A stretch of 19,499 bases of DNA from positions 1-19,499 of the forward strand of contig JAIFMH010000099.1 in NCBI GenBank assembly GCA_020048595.1, given 5' to 3'. This document shows, one piece after another, positions 7,959-15,744 of this stretch. A program made the position numbers and the translations under genes. The stretch comes from Bacteroidota bacterium (GTDB taxonomy: Bacteria > Bacteroidota > Bacteroidia > Bacteroidales > UBA4417). The notes beneath the pieces were generated by a model. That model made no database searches. It saw only the letters and a list, made by a program, of their open reading frames with translations, and was not told the origin of the DNA. How positions within the stretch are numbered: position 1 is the stretch's first letter; each line of letters begins with the position of its first letter.

Positions 7959-10157
7959 CTAAAACGATATTTCCAGTTGCTTACTACTGAATATGGATAA
8001 TGATAGTCTGAATCCTACAGATTGAAAACCCGCATTGTTAAACCCGGTATAAACTCCAATATTGTAAAGGTCGTTTCCTATTCCATAACCCAGTTCAAGG
8101 TGATAGCCATTTTCGGGTACAAACAAATAATTTAAACACAGGCTCTCGTTCCACATTCTGTTGCGGATAATTGGCAGGCGTTTGAGCAACAGCATAGGTG
8201 TTTTATACATTACATGACTTTCAATGTAGCCTTTATCAGTACTGTTTGAATAATAATCCATCAGTTGAAAAACCGGATACATGTTTTTAATGCCAATTTC
8301 GTAGGGTGAAGTTGCAAAATGATTGAATTCGTTGAAATAGACGCTTCTGTTATTCGCAAAATATCCCGCTTCGAAGCTGTAATTGATGGTTGAACGCAGA
8401 CCGGATTTCAACTTCTGACTAATTCCAATTTTTACCAGATCGTAGTCGGTATCAAAACCAGGCGCCGGAATTCCTTTTTGGTAACCAATAAACATTGTCG
8501 GCGTGTTGTTAAGGCCAGGGCGCGGAATTTTAACTCCTTCCCTGTAATAATAATATGGCGCAGGCTTGTACGATAATGCAAAATCCAGTTGCAGGTTGCC
8601 ATGATCAGCCATAGTGTATGATTCAGACTCAGGAATATTAGGTTTATACGTTCTGCTTTCCCTGTAAAAGAAAGAAAAATCGGTGTTGTTTTCCTGTGTT
8701 TTGTTTTTTTCGGCAGTAATTGTTGACTCAAGATTTAATTCATGTGAAATCCGGATGCGATGATTTAAAGTAATATTATTCCTCAGGTAGAGCCTGGAAA
8801 TATTATCATGCAGAAAAAGTGATGAAAAGGAGTTTTCCAGCGCCATTGCTCCTTTTGTATTGAAATCAGAACTTCCGGAACCGGCTTTAATATTGATAAT
8901 CTGTCTTAATTTGCCGGAACCTGTAAAATTGATACCGGCATCCCACACAACTGCTTTCCGTGAAAAAGCATAACCGGGCGAAACAGAAACAGAATATAAA
9001 CCCTGGTCTTTTACTTTCCGGAACAACTCAAAATTGGTTTTATAAACAAGCCCATCAACAGCATTAAAGTTGAGCCCGAATGGATATAATAATCCTTTAC
9101 TTTTAAAATACTTAACGGTATCAGGTTCATAAAGACCTCCCGTTAACAGTACTTTAAGGAACTTTTTATTTTTAGACTTATTTAAACGGGTTGAATCATT
9201 CACCTGTTTTGCATTTTCCATCTGAATTGAATCAAACGCATTTACACTGACTTTTTCGACAGATGAGAGTGGTATCGGCCTTACCTTGTTCCAGTATAAA
9301 GTATCACGGGTGCGGGCCGCGCTGTCAATTTCGGTTTTATACCTTTCAATATAGCTATGGTCATTTTTTAATGTGTCCTTCCGGATAATTTCTTGTTTGC
9401 GAAGCAAAAGTTTTGAAGCCCGGTTTGCCTCTGCAGTTGTAGGATTTTCAATGGTTGAAAACTTCAGGATTTGTTCATCAATTTTAGAAACACGTACTTT
9501 GGTTTTAACCGACAGGATTTCCTTTTGGCGAAGCAGTTGCTCCACATTCCTTTTATTTGCCTCAATTACTGCCTGGTTAACTTCAAGCTTATTGTATTTT
9601 ATTGAGGTATAGTAATTGATTACAGACTTATTGTCCATGATCTCGATATCAATATTATACCTGTTATTTACGGCTAACCATACACCTTCATTTACTTCAG
9701 CAAATGACTGGCTGATTTTTATCGATGTACCCAATTGTGCGTTAATGGTTAAATCCATGCTGTAAATGCACCAAAGCCCTTTAATTATATACAAATAGCC
9801 ACTGACATACTGTGATCCGTCACCTTTAGGAATGACTTTGATTTTATCAACGGATACATTTCCATATTGATTATTGCCTTCATATTGATACCTGTAATAT
9901 GAAAAAGCACCTGCAGTGAGCGGCGATACAGCATTGCCGAATGATTTGGGATTATAGGTGTTCTGTGTTATAAAACCCATGGCTCCGGAAGAACTGCCCT
10001 GGTTGTTGCCGGGAAAGGTACTGTGTAAAGATTTGACTTTCTGTGTGATAATATTGGGTGATTTGAAACTTATCTCATTTACCGATTCTTCGAGATACGT
10101 ATCACCTTCTTTAATTTGCTGTTCTTTAAGTTCATCGCGAGCCATCCATTTTACCAT
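7959..10157 (-). CDS. DUF5686 family outer-membrane protein, C-terminal fragment (frame broken at 5' end)
   Basis: The 732-residue frame starts MVKWMARDELKEQQIKEGDTYLEESVNEI, which matches the interior of DUF5686 proteins rather than a natural N-terminus. TFPGNNQG and MGFI follow, then a charged region at about 190-300 (coiled-coil-like, ending DTLYWNKVRPIPLS), then a long series of alternating beta strands (GLLYPFGLNFNAVDGLVY onwards). The last residues, LSIFSSKQLEISF, end in an aromatic residue like a beta-barrel sorting signal. It is probably an outer-membrane barrel; family function is unknown. There is no signal peptide. The exported N-terminal domain is in the next frame upstream (10132-10539), overlapping by 26 nt. 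About 25 residues expected between the two parts are missing, so the gene is probably broken. Translational coupling at the overlapping ATG is possible, but the product could not be exported. Confidence 0.8.
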   Translation of the reverse strand: MVKWMARDELKEQQIKEGDTYLEESVNEISFKSPNIITQKVKSLHSTFPGNNQGSSSGAMGFITQNTYNPKSFGNAVSPLTAGAFSYYRYQYEGNNQYGNVSVDKIKVIPKGDGSQYVSGYLYIIKGLWCIYSMDLTINAQLGTSIKISQSFAEVNEGVWLAVNNRYNIDIEIMDNKSVINYYTSIKYNKLEVNQAVIEANKRNVEQLLRQKEILSVKTKVRVSKIDEQILKFSTIENPTTAEANRASKLLLRKQEIIRKDTLKNDHSYIERYKTEIDSAARTRDTLYWNKVRPIPLSSVEKVSVNAFDSIQMENAKQVNDSTRLNKSKNKKFLKVLLTGGLYEPDTVKYFKSKGLLYPFGLNFNAVDGLVYKTNFELFRKVKDQGLYSVSVSPGYAFSRKAVVWDAGINFTGSGKLRQIINIKAGSGSSDFNTKGAMALENSFSSLFLHDNISRLYLRNNITLNHRIRISHELNLESTITAEKNKTQENNTDFSFFYRESRTYKPNIPESESYTMADHGNLQLDFALSYKPAPYYYYREGVKIPRPGLNNTPTMFIGYQKGIPAPGFDTDYDLVKIGISQKLKSGLRSTINYSFEAGYFANNRSVYFNEFNHFATSPYEIGIKNMYPVFQLMDYYSNSTDKGYIESHVMYKTPMLLLKRLPIIRNRMWNESLCLNYLFVPENGYHLELGYGIGNDLYNIGVYTGFNNAGFQSVGFRLSLSIFSSKQLEISF

Positions 10158-10539
10158 CAGGAGCTTTGCTTATTACATTCCGCATAATTTTATAGGCAGG
10201 ATCTTCTCCATCCGAAGTTATTACAACTTCTTTGAGATCGTAAGCCATAGCGGATAATACGATGTTTAAGCTTTGAGTATTTTTATCAAGAACGATATTC
10301 TGCGTCACCGATTTGTAACCCATACTTTGAAATGTACACGTATAATTGCCTTCCGAAAGCTTAAGCTCGAATTGTCCATCCTGGTTAGCTGCGGTTCCAA
10401 AGGCAGCCTCTTTTATATAAACAGTTGAGAATGGTATAGGTTTACCATCGGAATCGGTAATTGATCCTTTGAATACTTGTCCGGACAGTATTGTACTGAA
10501 ACCAATAAAAACTGATAATAGGAATATGTTTCGCTGCAT
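10132..10539 (-). CDS. DUF5686 family protein, N-terminal fragment: signal peptide plus carboxypeptidase-regulatory-like domain
   Basis: The 135-residue frame holds a signal peptide (residues 1-20, IGFSTILSGQ). A carboxypeptidase-D regulatory-like (CarboxypepD_reg) domain follows: GSITDSDGKPIPFSTVYIK, then GTAANQDGQFELKL, then MGYKSVTQNIVL. After it comes the linker DLKEVVITSDGEDPAYKIMRNVISKAP, which in intact family members introduces DUF5686. The last eight codons (DGKMDGSR) are out of frame with the family, and the stop is at 10132-10134. The true continuation is the frame beginning at 10157. The two fragments together represent one gene with a short internal out-of-frame deletion or an assembly error. 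A TATATTTG -7 element lies just upstream, so the promoter end looks intact. Confidence 0.8.
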   Translation of the reverse strand: MQRNIFLLSVFIGFSTILSGQVFKGSITDSDGKPIPFSTVYIKEAAFGTAANQDGQFELKLSEGNYTCTFQSMGYKSVTQNIVLDKNTQSLNIVLSAMAYDLKEVVITSDGEDPAYKIMRNVISKAPDGKMDGSR

Positions 10540-10555
10540 ATCTTGAAATATGAAT

Positions 10556-10563
10556 CAAATATA
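10556..10563 (-). promoter_or_regulatory. Putative -7 element of the DUF5686 gene
   Basis: On the minus strand the sequence is TATATTTG, a full match to the Bacteroidota TAnnTTTG element. It lies 16 nt before the ATG at 10539, which implies a very short leader. The -33 position reads TTC rather than TTG. Confidence 0.5.
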
Positions 10564-10625
10564 TCCAAAGATTTTGCCTGTTAGAAGGCTGTTAACTATT
10601 TTTATGAGAAAACAGTTCGGGTAAC

Positions 10626-10661
10626 CTATTCACGGGGTGACTCGAGTCACCCCGTGAATAG
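10626..10661. repeat. Perfect 36-bp palindrome
   Basis: Eighteen-base arms (CTATTCACGGGGTGACTC) meet with no spacer at CTCGAG, forming an exact self-complementary sequence. It lies between the aspS terminator and the upstream region of the DUF5686 gene, both on the minus strand. No T-run follows on either strand beyond the aspS terminator side, so it does not look like an ordinary terminator. A REP-like unit or a dimer-binding site are both possible. Confidence 0.85.
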
Positions 10662-10699
10662 AAAAAAGCCAGGGTTTCACATCAGTGAAATCCTGGCTT
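10661..10699 (-). terminator. Intrinsic terminator of aspS
   Basis: Read on the minus strand, arms AAGCCAGGATTTCAC and GTGAAACCCTGGCTT pair over 15 positions (one G-T wobble) around the loop TGAT, and a run of six T follows. It begins 54 nt after the aspS stop codon. Confidence 0.85.
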
Positions 10700-10752
10700 A
10701 ACATCTATTCGGAGTGTGAATTCAAATCGCGCACCGCATATTATGGGCTATT

Positions 10753-12498
10753 TTATATCGAAACCTTTAAACTCAATTCCTTCAACTGATCATCCGAAAT
10801 ACGCGAAGGCGAATCGATCATTACATCGCGGGCAGCGTTATTTTTAGGGAAAGCAATATAATCACGAATGGATTCGCTGCCTCCAAAAAGTGAACATAAA
10901 CGATCGAAACCAAATGCAATTCCTCCGTGTGGAGGTGCACCAAATTCAAACGCATTCATCAGGAAACCAAACTGTGCCTGCGCATCTTCTTCACTGAAAC
11001 CAAGTAATTGCAACATCTTGTGCTGGAGAGGTTTGTTATGGATACGGATTGATCCCCCACCAACTTCCACTCCATTAATTACCATATCATAGGCATTGGC
11101 ACGAACGGCTCCCGGATCGGTATCCAGCAAAGCAATATCTTCGGGTTTAGGTGATGTAAACGGATGGTGCATGGCATAAAAACGATTGCTGTCCTCATCC
11201 CATTCCAACAATGGGAAATCATACACCCAAAGTGGAGCGAAGGTTTCCGGATTGCGAAGTGCAAGACGGTTGCCCATTTCGAGGCGGAGTTCATTAAGTG
11301 CTTTGCGGGTTTTGTTGGCTTTTCCTGCTAAAACAAGAATAAGGTCGCCAGGTTTGGCATCAAATGCCTCTGCCCATTTTTTCAGCTCTTCTGGTGTGTA
11401 AAATTTATCGACTGAGGATTTCAATGTTCCATCAGTAGCATAGCGCAGATAAATCAATCCGCCGGCACCTATCTGGGGTTTCTTTACAAAATCGGTGAGT
11501 TCGTCTAATTGTTTACGTGTGTATTCGGCACAGCCTTCGGCATTGATACCAACAACCAGTTCAGCATCATCAAAAACTTTGAAGTCTTTGCCCTTTACAA
11601 TATCCGAAAGTTCAACGAATTTCATTCCAAAGCGGATATCAGGCTTATCACTGCCGTAGTATTTCATGGCGTCGGCCCAGGTCATGCGTGGCAATTTCAC
11701 AACATCAACTCCTTTAACCGTTTTAAACAGGTGTTTGGTAAGTCCTTCGAAAGTATCGAAAATATCTTCCTGTGTTACGAACGACATTTCACAGTCGATC
11801 TGTGTGAATTCCGGCTGGCGGTCAGCACGAAGATCCTCATCGCGGAAGCATTTCACTATCTGGAAATAACGGTCGAAACCGGCTACCATCAGCAATTGCT
11901 TGAACGTTTGAGGTGATTGCGGTAAAGCATAAAACTCTCCGGGATTTACGCGTGAAGGAACCACGTAATCGCGTGCGCCTTCGGGAGTACTTTTAATGAG
12001 GACAGGAGTTTCAACTTCTATAAAGTTGAGGCTGTCCATATAATTCCGGGTCTGGAAAGCAAGGCGATGGCGCAGTTCCATATTGCGTTTCACAGCATTG
12101 CGGCGCAGATCGAGGTAGCGGTATTTCATACGGAGTTCGTCACCGCCGTCGGTATTATCTTCAATAGTAAAAGGTGGCGTTTTCGATTCGTTGAGGATAT
12201 CCAGCTTTTCAACTGTAATTTCGATATCGCCGGTTGCCATTTTAGCATTCTTATTACTGCGTTCCGAAACTTTCCCTTCCACAAGAATTACAAATTCACG
12301 ACCAAGTTTGCGGGCCTGATCGCACAAAGCGGCATGAGTTTCGGTATTGAAAACCAACTGCGTTAATCCATAACGGTCGCGCAGATCAATAAAAGTCATT
12401 CCGCCCAGGTCGCGCGAACGCTGAACCCAGCCGGTTAATATTACGTTCTGGCCTACATGAGCCATATTCAGTTCACCACAGGTATGTGTACGAAGCAT
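10753..12498 (-). CDS. aspS: Aspartyl-tRNA synthetase
   Basis: This class IIb synthetase charges tRNA-Asp with aspartate in the cytoplasm. The start MLRTHTCGEL at 12498 gives 581 residues, the usual bacterial length. The open frame extends 32 codons further, but that part is unlike the family and overlaps the -7 element. Visible features: N-terminal OB-fold anticodon domain (about 1-110, with WVQRSRDLGGMTFIDLRD), the flipping loop TPEGARDY (171-178), motif 2 FRDEDLRADRQPEFTQID (218-235), a bacterial insert (GAD) domain around 290-420, and motif 3 GIAFGFDRL (526-534). All key regions are present. It is divergent from queA and ends at a strong hairpin terminator. Confidence 0.97.
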   Translation of the reverse strand: MLRTHTCGELNMAHVGQNVILTGWVQRSRDLGGMTFIDLRDRYGLTQLVFNTETHAALCDQARKLGREFVILVEGKVSERSNKNAKMATGDIEITVEKLDILNESKTPPFTIEDNTDGGDELRMKYRYLDLRRNAVKRNMELRHRLAFQTRNYMDSLNFIEVETPVLIKSTPEGARDYVVPSRVNPGEFYALPQSPQTFKQLLMVAGFDRYFQIVKCFRDEDLRADRQPEFTQIDCEMSFVTQEDIFDTFEGLTKHLFKTVKGVDVVKLPRMTWADAMKYYGSDKPDIRFGMKFVELSDIVKGKDFKVFDDAELVVGINAEGCAEYTRKQLDELTDFVKKPQIGAGGLIYLRYATDGTLKSSVDKFYTPEELKKWAEAFDAKPGDLILVLAGKANKTRKALNELRLEMGNRLALRNPETFAPLWVYDFPLLEWDEDSNRFYAMHHPFTSPKPEDIALLDTDPGAVRANAYDMVINGVEVGGGSIRIHNKPLQHKMLQLLGFSEEDAQAQFGFLMNAFEFGAPPHGGIAFGFDRLCSLFGGSESIRDYIAFPKNNAARDVMIDSPSRISDDQLKELSLKVSI

Positions 12499-12522
12499 AG
12501 TACTTTGATTTATTAAAGGCTG

Positions 12523-12530
12523 CAAAAGTA
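12523..12530 (-). promoter_or_regulatory. Putative -7 element of aspS
   Basis: The minus strand reads TACTTTTG, matching TAnnTTTG, 24 nt before the aspS ATG. It decides against the longer upstream start. The -33 region is A/T-rich without a clear TTG. Confidence 0.6.
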
Positions 12531-12572
12531 GGAATTTTTTAGAAGTGAAATTTGTGGAATTTGTACAGTTAT

Positions 12573-12663
12573 GGTCTCGGTGCCACTCGACCACCTAAGA
12601 TTTTGGTGATCGAGCAAAGACACATTTTAAAAGTTCCGGTGACCGGGCGGAGCCGAGCCCACC
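12573..12663. repeat. Cluster of degenerate GGTGGTCGAG-type repeat units
   Basis: Three related units occur. The minus strand at 12573-12595 begins GGTGGTCGAGTGGCACCGAG and ends ACC. The plus strand at 12605-12615 reads GGTGATCGAGC. The plus strand at 12638-12663 reads GGTGACCGGGCGGAGCCGAG and then CCCACC. The shared pattern is GGTG-ayCGaGc-GagCCGAG-cCacc. Local base composition is much richer in G+C than its surroundings. A decayed REP-like cluster is the likely explanation. Confidence 0.5.
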
Positions 12664-12830
12664 ATTAACCGAACCGAGGGCAACAACCATCCAACCTCAA
12701 AATGACCCTAAAATCATCCTCCCGCTAAAATTTGTTACTGTAATACATCCTGATCCTCATAAATAGAAAAATAATTTAACATTATTTTCACAAAAAGCGT
12801 TAAAACCGATCGATGTATTTGCTAAAACAC

Positions 12831-12861
12831 TTGATTTCAGCACTTAAATTCATTACCTTTG
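12831..12861 (+). promoter_or_regulatory. Promoter of queA
   Basis: TTG at 12831-12833 and TACCTTTG at 12854-12861 are 20 nt apart, an excellent match to the Bacteroidota -33/-7 promoter. Transcription should begin near 12868, leaving a leader of about 30 nt before the ATG at 12898. Confidence 0.8.
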
Positions 12862-12897
12862 CACACTTTTCTTAAATCTAACAGAAATCCTAACTAT

Positions 12898-13953
12898 ATG
12901 AAACTCTCACAATTCAGGTATCATCTGCCAAATGATCTGATTGCTCTTCATCCGGTAGAAAACCGTGATGAATCGCGTTTGATGGTACTCGACCGTAAAA
13001 CGCAAACCATTGAACACAAAACCTTCAAGGATATACTCAATTATTTTGGAGATGGGGATGTTTTTATTTTGAATAACACTAAAGTTTTTCCAGCACTTTT
13101 ATTAGGCGAAAAAGAAAAAACAGGAGCTAAAATCACTGTATTCCTTCTTCGTGAACTCAATAGCGAAGCCCGTTTATGGGATGTACTGGTTGATCCGGCT
13201 CGTAAAATACGTATTGGCAACAAGTTGTATTTTGGAGATGACGATTCACTGGTTGCTGAAGTAATAGACAATACTACCTCACGTGGGCGTACACTTCGTT
13301 TTTTGTTCGACGGCCCATATAGCGAATTCAAACGCACAATCGAATCATTAGGCCGTACACCGCTTCCTGAAGAATTGCAGCGCCTCCGCGATATTGTTCC
13401 CGATGACAAAGAGCGTTACCAAACCATTTATGCAAAAAATGAAGGAGCTGTAGCTGTTCCGTCAGCCGGACTCCATTTCAGCCGCGAACTAATGAAACGC
13501 CTCGAACTTTCAGGTGTAAATTTTGCAGAAGTAACACTGCATGCCGGCCTTGGTAATTTCCGGGCTATTGATGTAGAAGACCTTACCAAATACAAAATGG
13601 ATTCGGAAGAATTGCTTATTGAAGAAGACCAGGCAGCAATTGTAAACAGATCTATCGAAGCTCGCAGAAAAGTCTGCGTGGTTGGCACAACAACAATGAA
13701 AGCAGTTGAATCGTCGGTTACTATTTCCGGACAGCTTAAACCATACAGTGGATGGAGCAATAAATTTATTTTCCCTCCTTACGATTTCAGCATAGCCTCG
13801 AGCATGATTACCAACCTGCCCCTGCCACAATCACCTATGATGATGATGGTTGCAGCCTATGCCGGTTACGACTTACTGATGAAAGCATATAAAGAAGCCG
13901 TTGCACAGAAATACCGTTTCTTCACTTATGGAGATGCGATGTTGATTCTGTAA
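12898..13953 (+). CDS. queA: tRNA preQ1(34) S-adenosylmethionine ribosyltransferase-isomerase
   Basis: QueA transfers and rearranges the ribosyl part of SAM onto preQ1 at the tRNA wobble position, the step that gives epoxyqueuosine. The start MKLSQFRYHLPNDLIALHP at 12898 gives 351 residues, as expected. An in-frame TTG at 12859 falls inside the -7 promoter element and cannot be the start. Visible family motifs: NNTKVFPAL (59-67), LGRTPLPEEL (151-160), DKERYQTIYAKNEGAVAVPS continuing to AGLHF (170-194), TLHAGLGNFR (213-222) and VGTTTMKAVES. The protein is complete. It has its own promoter and terminator, so it is probably transcribed alone. Confidence 0.96.
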   Translation: MKLSQFRYHLPNDLIALHPVENRDESRLMVLDRKTQTIEHKTFKDILNYFGDGDVFILNNTKVFPALLLGEKEKTGAKITVFLLRELNSEARLWDVLVDPARKIRIGNKLYFGDDDSLVAEVIDNTTSRGRTLRFLFDGPYSEFKRTIESLGRTPLPEELQRLRDIVPDDKERYQTIYAKNEGAVAVPSAGLHFSRELMKRLELSGVNFAEVTLHAGLGNFRAIDVEDLTKYKMDSEELLIEEDQAAIVNRSIEARRKVCVVGTTTMKAVESSVTISGQLKPYSGWSNKFIFPPYDFSIASSMITNLPLPQSPMMMMVAAYAGYDLLMKAYKEAVAQKYRFFTYGDAMLIL

Positions 13954-13984
13954 CCAGTTACAAAACACTGATTCTGATAATTAT

Positions 13985-14012
13985 AAAATCCCTTCGTAAG
14001 AGGGGATTTTTT
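13985..14012 (+). terminator. Intrinsic terminator after queA
   Basis: AAAATCCCTT pairs with AGGGGATTTT (10 bp, one T-G wobble) around CGTAAG, followed by TT, C, TTT. The A-rich left side means it could also act on the minus-strand lipoprotein gene that ends at 14027. Confidence 0.8.
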
Positions 14013-14026
14013 CTTTAGTGTGTTTT

Positions 14027-14449
14027 TTAATCAAGTATGGTGGCGTATGATTTAAATATGAACTCAGTTCTCAATGAATCCTGTTGTATATCAAATTTAA
14101 GATCTTCGAACTCTGCGCCTTGATACGATTCAACTTTCCTTGCTTTTAACTCTTCGGGCATATTCCACTGTTTAACTGTCAAAACTATTTTTGCGCACAA
14201 ACCATCTCCCTGTACAATAAAGTAAAGATATTCCTGTCCGTTTTTCTCCTCATATTTTTCCAACCAATAGGACAACTTAGAGGTGTCAACAAGATTTAAC
14301 TGATTTACTAATTCGTCCTTATAAGGTTCTGTATCTGGTGCATACTTTTCAAAAAATGGATTTGAGTTCGTACACTCTGGCCTGTCGCAGTTTGCTACTA
14401 TAAATGAAAGTAAAAGAAGCAGTATGATTTGAAAAAGGGTTGGTTTCAT
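14027..14449 (-). CDS. Small putative lipoprotein of unknown function
   Basis: I do not recognise this 140-residue product. Residues 3-19 are strongly hydrophobic (a leucine run, then SFIVAN) and end at Cys21 in the context VANC. This looks like a lipoprotein signal, although Asn at -1 is unusual where Gly, Ala or Ser is normal. A second cysteine follows at residue 26. The mature part is acidic and charged (NPFFEKYAPDTEPYKDELV, then WLEKYEEKNGQEYLYFIVQG) and seems to be a small alpha/beta fold. It is separated by 183 nt from the upstream ABC operon and need not belong to it. No good promoter is visible. Confidence 0.6.
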   Translation of the reverse strand: MKPTLFQIILLLLLSFIVANCDRPECTNSNPFFEKYAPDTEPYKDELVNQLNLVDTSKLSYWLEKYEEKNGQEYLYFIVQGDGLCAKIVLTVKQWNMPEELKARKVESYQGAEFEDLKFDIQQDSLRTEFIFKSYATILD

Positions 14450-14632
14450 AATTTAGAATTCATTTAGTGAATTATTCAGCATTAAAAAATGTATTGGTTT
14501 TTGATTTGAGGGAAGAAGCATTCTGATTTAATTATCATTGAAAGAATTGACTCTGAGCATTGAAATAACATCCGTTGAAGATGAACATTACTCTCAAACG
14601 CAGTGTTACCCGATTGCATCTTCTTCACATCA

Positions 14633-15355
14633 TCATTTATTTAGAACTTTTCTCAGTACAGGCATCCCTGCTTCCAGCTGTATTGAATCGGAAAGATTAA
14701 CCATATTGTACATTTCTCCGGCTTTTGAAATCGATAAAATTCCCTTCCCTTCCAGGTTAATGCGTAAAGAATCAATATGGTTAGTGGGGTTAATTTTTAT
14801 TCCTCCTTCAAAGTTATAATCTGTACATAATTTTCCCTGAATTCCCAGATTAGTGATATAACAATTACGGAATTCAACTTCCATGGGATAAAATGCCGTG
14901 AGATTTAGTTTAGTTGCTTTCAATTTGTTAAGGTATAATACAAATGCACCTTGATTTTCAAGTTCCGGCGTCTTCTGATTAATAACAATATCATTAACCT
15001 CCGGAACTTTAATGTGAAGGATTTCTTCGGTATTTTCCAACGGCTTATTTATATGGATGAAAAGCGTGCCGTTTTTATTTTCGATGACAAGGTATTTACT
15101 GTAACCATCGCCGATGCTCAATTCATGTGTATCGCTTTGGGTTATATAAATTTTTGGGGAGCCATCTACAAAAACCTGGATTCTGGTAAACGGCTTTAAA
15201 TGCAATATATCTGCCGATTGCGAAAGGTGCCCAAACTTACTGACTCCGTTATCTGAAATTGTTCGGGTAACAGAAGCTATCAGGAAATTATACGTAATTA
15301 TCCAGCCTGTCGCCAACAGGAAAATGCCAATCAAAATACGATTACTTTTCTTCAT
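14633..15355 (-). CDS. Membrane-anchored GIN (DUF2807)-like domain protein, last gene of the GntR/ABC operon
   Basis: The product has 240 residues. An N-terminal membrane anchor covers about residues 6-28 (ILIGIFLLATGWIITYNFLI), with no cleavage site or lipobox cysteine. The rest is repetitive beta sequence: FTRIQVFVDGSPKIYITQSD, then LVIENKNGTLFIHI, then EILHIKVPEVNDIVI, then LNLTAFYPMEVEF. This pattern fits the beta-helical GIN (putative autotransporter-adhesin head, DUF2807) domain, although it is divergent. Function is unknown; a surface or periplasmic sensor or partner of the transporter is inference from position. Its start lies 2 nt after the stop of the GntR gene, so it is almost certainly co-transcribed and co-translated. 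Confidence 0.65.
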   Translation of the reverse strand: MKKSNRILIGIFLLATGWIITYNFLIASVTRTISDNGVSKFGHLSQSADILHLKPFTRIQVFVDGSPKIYITQSDTHELSIGDGYSKYLVIENKNGTLFIHINKPLENTEEILHIKVPEVNDIVINQKTPELENQGAFVLYLNKLKATKLNLTAFYPMEVEFRNCYITNLGIQGKLCTDYNFEGGIKINPTNHIDSLRINLEGKGILSISKAGEMYNMVNLSDSIQLEAGMPVLRKVLNK

Positions 15356-15357
15356 AA

Positions 15358-15732
15358 CTAAATATTTTTGTGGGTTTCTTTATACTTATTATAATATTGC
15401 TGCAGCTCTCCGAAAGTGATATTTAACTGATCCAGTTTATTGAATAAGACAGGCATTTCAATAGTTATAAAGTTGTCACGTCTTGTATTTATAATCTTTT
15501 CAAAAGCCTCAGCTGTAACATGCAAACCGACTCCACGCTTTGTGTAAACAATGTCCCTGGTTTGCAGATGCTCATAGGCCCGCATGACTGTATTCGGATT
15601 TACAAGCAGTTCCACTGCAAGTTCACGCACCGAAGGTATCCTTTCGTTTGCTTGCCATTTACCGGCAATTATGCAATCGCTCACATAATCAACTATCTGA
15701 AGGTAAATAGCTTGTTTATCAGTGAATTCCAT
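15358..15732 (-). CDS. GntR-family transcriptional regulator, YtrA type
   Basis: The product has 124 residues. Residues 8-75 form the GntR winged helix-turn-helix: AIYLQIVDYVSDCIIAGKW, then ERIPSVRELAVELLVNPNTV, then MRAYEHLQTRDIVYTKRGVG. The C-terminal part is only about 45 residues (to KYKETHKNI), too short for an FCD or UTRA ligand domain. This is typical of the YtrA subfamily, whose members usually repress a linked ABC transporter operon. The gene is third in the operon, 12 nt after the permease gene. The likely target is the 24-bp palindrome at 17392-17415, which overlaps the operon's predicted transcription start. The effector cannot be read from sequence; cell-envelope stress is the usual theme in the subfamily. 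Confidence 0.88.
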   Translation of the reverse strand: MEFTDKQAIYLQIVDYVSDCIIAGKWQANERIPSVRELAVELLVNPNTVMRAYEHLQTRDIVYTKRGVGLHVTAEAFEKIINTRRDNFITIEMPVLFNKLDQLNITFGELQQYYNKYKETHKNI

Positions 15733-15744
15733 ACTACTCTTCCG

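Larger units (their letters stand above)
12499..12897. other. 399-nt divergent spacer between aspS and queA
   Basis: The spacer holds the two gene promoters at its ends and a cluster of degenerate repeat units at 12573-12663. From about 12664 to 12800 I see nothing recognisable: no RNA gene and no credible open frame. Confidence 0.6.

Noticed and set aside
11509..11916. 135-codon open frame on the plus strand inside aspS
   Set aside because: It is a shadow of a conserved housekeeping gene, with no promoter and no recognisable protein features.
12499..12594. 32-codon N-terminal extension of aspS
   Set aside because: It overlaps the -7 element and one repeat unit, and the normal N-terminus MLRTHTCGEL follows.
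12664..12830. Possible small RNA or tRNA gene in the aspS-queA spacer
   Set aside because: No cloverleaf with a T-loop GTTC pattern, no own promoter and no terminator could be found.
12859..12897. Longer queA open frame starting at TTG 12859
   Set aside because: The codon lies inside the TACCTTTG promoter element, upstream of the expected transcript start, and the extra residues are unlike the family.
14538..14819. 93-codon plus-strand open frame overlapping the GIN-like gene
   Set aside because: Antisense to a gene in a tight operon, with low-complexity Ser/His content and no family signal.
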